Shown: piece after piece, positions 61,960 to 64,000 of the stretch
Layout: every line of letters starts with the position of its first letter
How positions within the stretch are numbered: position 1 is the stretch's first letter
Assembly (NCBI RefSeq): GCF_014649395.1
Contig: NZ_BMSY01000011.1
Span: 186,001-250,000 of the forward strand
DNA length: 64,000 bases
Direction of reading: 5' to 3'
DNA from: Streptomyces aureoverticillatus
Lineage (GTDB): Bacteria; Actinomycetota; Actinomycetes; Streptomycetales; Streptomycetaceae
Notes under the pieces: model-generated
What the model was told of the DNA's origin: nothing
The model's database searches: none
Seen by the model: only the letters and a program-made list of their open reading frames with translations
Translations under genes and position numbers: made by a program

Positions 61960-62334
61960 GTGCAGACCGATATCGATCCGCGCAACCTGATCGGCCGCAA
62001 GGCGTTCGACCGCAACGGAGCCAAGATCGGCACGATCGACGAGGTGTACCTCGACGACGCCACCGGCGCCCCCGAGTGGGCCGCGATACGGACGGGCCTG
62101 TTCAGCAGGGACGCCTTCGTGCCCCTGGAGCCCAGCGAGCTGGTCAAGGACGGCACGCTGCGGGTCCCCTTCGAGCGGTCCCTGATCAAGGACGCCCCCG
62201 ACTTCGGCGTCGGCCGCCATCTGTCGCCGGAGCAGGAGCTCCAGCTCTACCGCCACTACGGCCTGGACCTGGGCCCACCCCCACCGCCTCCGGATGTGGA
62301 CTTCGGGCACACGGCCAATTCATCTGACGCGTGA
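61960..62334 (+). CDS. PRC-barrel domain protein
   Basis: A 124-aa protein: DPRNLIGRKAFDRNGAKIGTIDEVYLDDATGAPEWAAIRTGLFSRDAFVPLEPSELVKDGTLRVPFERSLIKDAPDF is a PRC barrel, followed by ELQLYRHYGLDLG. PRC barrels occur in RimM, photosynthetic H subunits and stress proteins; role here unknown. GTG 61960 follows GGAGG. It is divergent from gcvP. Confidence 0.85.
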   Translation: MQTDIDPRNLIGRKAFDRNGAKIGTIDEVYLDDATGAPEWAAIRTGLFSRDAFVPLEPSELVKDGTLRVPFERSLIKDAPDFGVGRHLSPEQELQLYRHYGLDLGPPPPPPDVDFGHTANSSDA

Positions 62335-62360
62335 GGCAGGCCCCAGATGTGCCCTCAGGG

Positions 62361-62447
62361 CTCAGGCATGCCCCTCACGTGAGCGAGGGCTCAGGCATGC
62401 CCCTCACGTGAGCGAGGGCTCAGGCATGCCCCTCACGTGAGTGAGAG
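62361..62447. repeat. 29-bp tandem repeat (3 copies) with CTCACGTGAG palindromes
   Basis: Copies at 62361-62389, 62390-62418 and 62419-62447. Each contains the 10-bp palindrome CTCACGTGAG (62374-62383, 62403-62412, 62432-62441). It lies between the convergent PRC-barrel and dinB genes. Confidence 0.9.
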
Positions 62448-62461
62448 CCGAGGTGTGCCCC

Positions 62462-64000
62462 TCAGCCGCGCTCCTCTTCCCGTCCCCCTCCGGACGCCTC
62501 CACACGCGGCACGCCAGGCTCCCCACCGCCGACGCCCACCGCCGCCGCCCCGGTCACGCCTCGCTCCACCCCAGGTGAGACGGCCTCCACGACGGCCTCC
62601 GCCTCCGTCTCCACCCCCGGCACCAACGGCACCGGCTCCGACGACTCGAGCTCCGGATCGTCCGTACGGAACGTCCGCACCCGCCCCGGGGCCGACCCCG
62701 GCGTCTCGAACCGCACGGTCACCCGCCCCAGGCCGCTCCCCTGCACCCAGCCCGCCCCGAACACCGCGTGCCGCACGTCATGCCCCGCGTGCCACCGACG
62801 CTCGGCCGAGGAGACGGCCTCCTCGCCCCCGGCCTCGTCTCCGCCCGCCCCCTCGCCGCCGACAACGCCCTCAGACGGCACCCCCGCGCCGTCCTCCGCG
62901 ACTCCGGGCGCCACGTGCACCTGGACCGCCGCGTCAGCCTCGGCGGCCGCCTGGGCGTCGGCCTCGGCGGCGGCAGCCTGGGCCTGCGCGAACAGATCCT
63001 CCTGTGTGTAGTCCGCCAGCCCGCTGACCCCCACGCCGAGCAGCCGCACCCCGCCCGTCGTGTCCACGGACTCGAGCAGCCGCGCGGCCGCCTCCCGCAC
63101 CACCCCCGGGTCGTCCGTGGGCCCCCGCAGCGTCTCGGACCGCGTCAGCGTGGAGAAGTCGAACCGCCGCACCTTCAGCACGATCGTCCGCCCGGAGTGC
63201 CCCGCGGCCCGCAGCCGCTGCACGCACCGGTCGGCCAGCCGCGCCACCTCCATCCGGACCCGCACCCGGTCGTGGATGTCCACGTCGTACGTGTCCTCGA
63301 CGCTCACCGACTTGGTGTCCCGCTCGGCGACCACGGGCCGCTCGTCCCGCGCCAGCGCCATCGCGTACAGCGCCCCGCCGTGGGCCTTGCCGAGCAGTCG
63401 CACCAGCTCGTCCTCGCCGGCCTCGGCGATCTCCTCGACGGTGGTGATCCCGGCCCGCCGCAGGTGGTCCCCGGTCGCGGGCCCCACACCGGGCAGCGTC
63501 CGCACCGACATGGGCCCGAGCAGCTCCCGTTCCGTGCCGGGTCTTATGAGCACCAGGCCGTCCGGTTTGGCCTGCTCGGACGCGATCTTCGCCAGCATCT
63601 TGGACGCGGCCAGCCCCACCGACCCGCTCAGCCCCGTGACCCGCAGGATGTCCGCCCGCAGCCGCTCTCCGACGGCCCGCGCGGACGCCTCGTCCGCCGC
63701 GACGCCGCCCGCCTCCAGGTCCACGAAGGCTTCGTCCAGGCTCAGCGGCTCCACCAGCGGCGACAGCTCCCGCAACAGCCGCATCACCTGCTCGCTGATC
63801 TCCCGGTAGAACGAGAACCGCGGCACCAGATACGCGGCGTTCGGCGCCAGCCGCCGCGCCTGCCCCATGGGCATCGCCGAATGCACCCCGAACCGGCGCG
63901 CCTCGTAGGACGCGGTGGCCACCACGCCCCGGGGCCCGAGCCCGCCGACGATCACGGCCTTTCCGCGCAGGCTCGGCTTCGCCGCCTGCTCGGCGGACGC
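62462..64000 (-). CDS. dinB: DNA polymerase IV (Y-family), 5' end outside the window
   Basis: At least 512 residues of a translesion polymerase; the start lies beyond position 64000. Visible: IVGGLGPRGVVATASYEARRFGVHSAMP, LVEPLSLDEAFVDLEAGG (catalytic SxDEaf), ADILRVTGLSGSVGLAASKMLAKIASEQAKPDG, LPGVGPATGDHLRRAGI (thumb helix-hairpin-helix) and a little-finger domain to ~residue 330. Then comes an acidic Gly/Glu/Val-rich linker and RWHAGHDVRHAVFGAGWVQGSGLGRVTVRFETPGSAPGRVRTF, which resembles the tudor-like C-terminal domain of UvrD/PcrA helicases. The last ~70 residues are Val/Glu/Gly-rich. Confidence 0.92.
   Translation of the reverse strand, partial: ASAEQAAKPSLRGKAVIVGGLGPRGVVATASYEARRFGVHSAMPMGQARRLAPNAAYLVPRFSFYREISEQVMRLLRELSPLVEPLSLDEAFVDLEAGGVAADEASARAVGERLRADILRVTGLSGSVGLAASKMLAKIASEQAKPDGLVLIRPGTERELLGPMSVRTLPGVGPATGDHLRRAGITTVEEIAEAGEDELVRLLGKAHGGALYAMALARDERPVVAERDTKSVSVEDTYDVDIHDRVRVRMEVARLADRCVQRLRAAGHSGRTIVLKVRRFDFSTLTRSETLRGPTDDPGVVREAAARLLESVDTTGGVRLLGVGVSGLADYTQEDLFAQAQAAAAEADAQAAAEADAAVQVHVAPGVAEDGAGVPSEGVVGGEGAGGDEAGGEEAVSSAERRWHAGHDVRHAVFGAGWVQGSGLGRVTVRFETPGSAPGRVRTFRTDDPELESSEPVPLVPGVETEAEAVVEAVSPGVERGVTGAAAVGVGGGEPGVPRVEASGGGREEERG

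Noticed and set aside
62361..62447. Possible CRISPR array
   Set aside because: The 29-bp units are directly adjacent with no unique spacers and no cas genes nearby.

Overview
The window is a 64-kb piece of an actinobacterial chromosome, almost certainly Streptomyces. The DNA is very GC rich with strong third-position GC. Many genes start at GTG or TTG, many promoters look leaderless, and lineage-typical families are present (DUF5999, secreted I36 inhibitors, ClpN-only proteins, MocR regulators, CPBP proteases). I see no rRNA, tRNA, prophage, insertion sequence or CRISPR array. It reads as ordinary chromosome with single genes and short operons, not as an island.

Layout. 0-5.3 kb: methyltransferase, undecaprenyl-diphosphatase, secreted phospholipase A2, YihY membrane protein, PLP-dependent decarboxylase. 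5.3-5.9 kb: a gene-free stretch with three strong hairpins in a row. 5.9-12 kb (mostly minus strand): FMN-binding split-barrel protein, acyl-CoA dehydrogenase, two secreted I36 inhibitors, a second split-barrel protein, an ATP-grasp enzyme, GNAT. 12-19 kb: large secreted esterase-like protein, cupin/LysR divergent pair, TetR/MFS efflux divergent pair with a clear operator. 19-26 kb: DUF2165, a small protein behind a RecA-NDp-like (PafBC-type) promoter, HAD hydrolase, SnoaL-like protein, Lnt, Gfo/Idh/MocA dehydrogenase, FAD monooxygenase divergent from a TetR with twin operators. 26-30 kb: repeats, a repeat-rich lipoprotein, Ung, an orphan oligopeptide-type binding lipoprotein. 30-36 kb: two SDRs in tandem, a HipA-like kinase/DUF3037 operon, S9 peptidase, Rieske lipoprotein. 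36-45 kb: degenerate isochorismatase-fold protein, split-barrel protein, LysR/EamA pair, MocR divergent from a PNPOx-like gene plus PaiB-like gene, two EamA exporters. 45-53 kb: ClpN protein, HemK-like methyltransferase, SRPBCC, PadR, FAD oxidoreductase, MBL hydrolase divergent from a GlxA-type AraC regulator, PhzF, CPBP protease. 53.5-64 kb: binding-protein/vWA fusion, GCS2-type ligase, two small Streptomyces-type proteins, gcvP behind a tandem glycine riboswitch, PRC-barrel protein, and dinB cut by the window end.

Regulation is unusually readable: regulators sit divergent from their likely targets with visible palindromes between them. Most convergent gene pairs are separated by long GC-rich stem-loops. 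Tandem repeats with periods that are multiples of three occur inside several coding regions (12, 18, 21 and 24 bp), and others lie between genes (7, 21, 27, 29 and 40 bp). Product names rest on motif recognition by eye; no database search was run.
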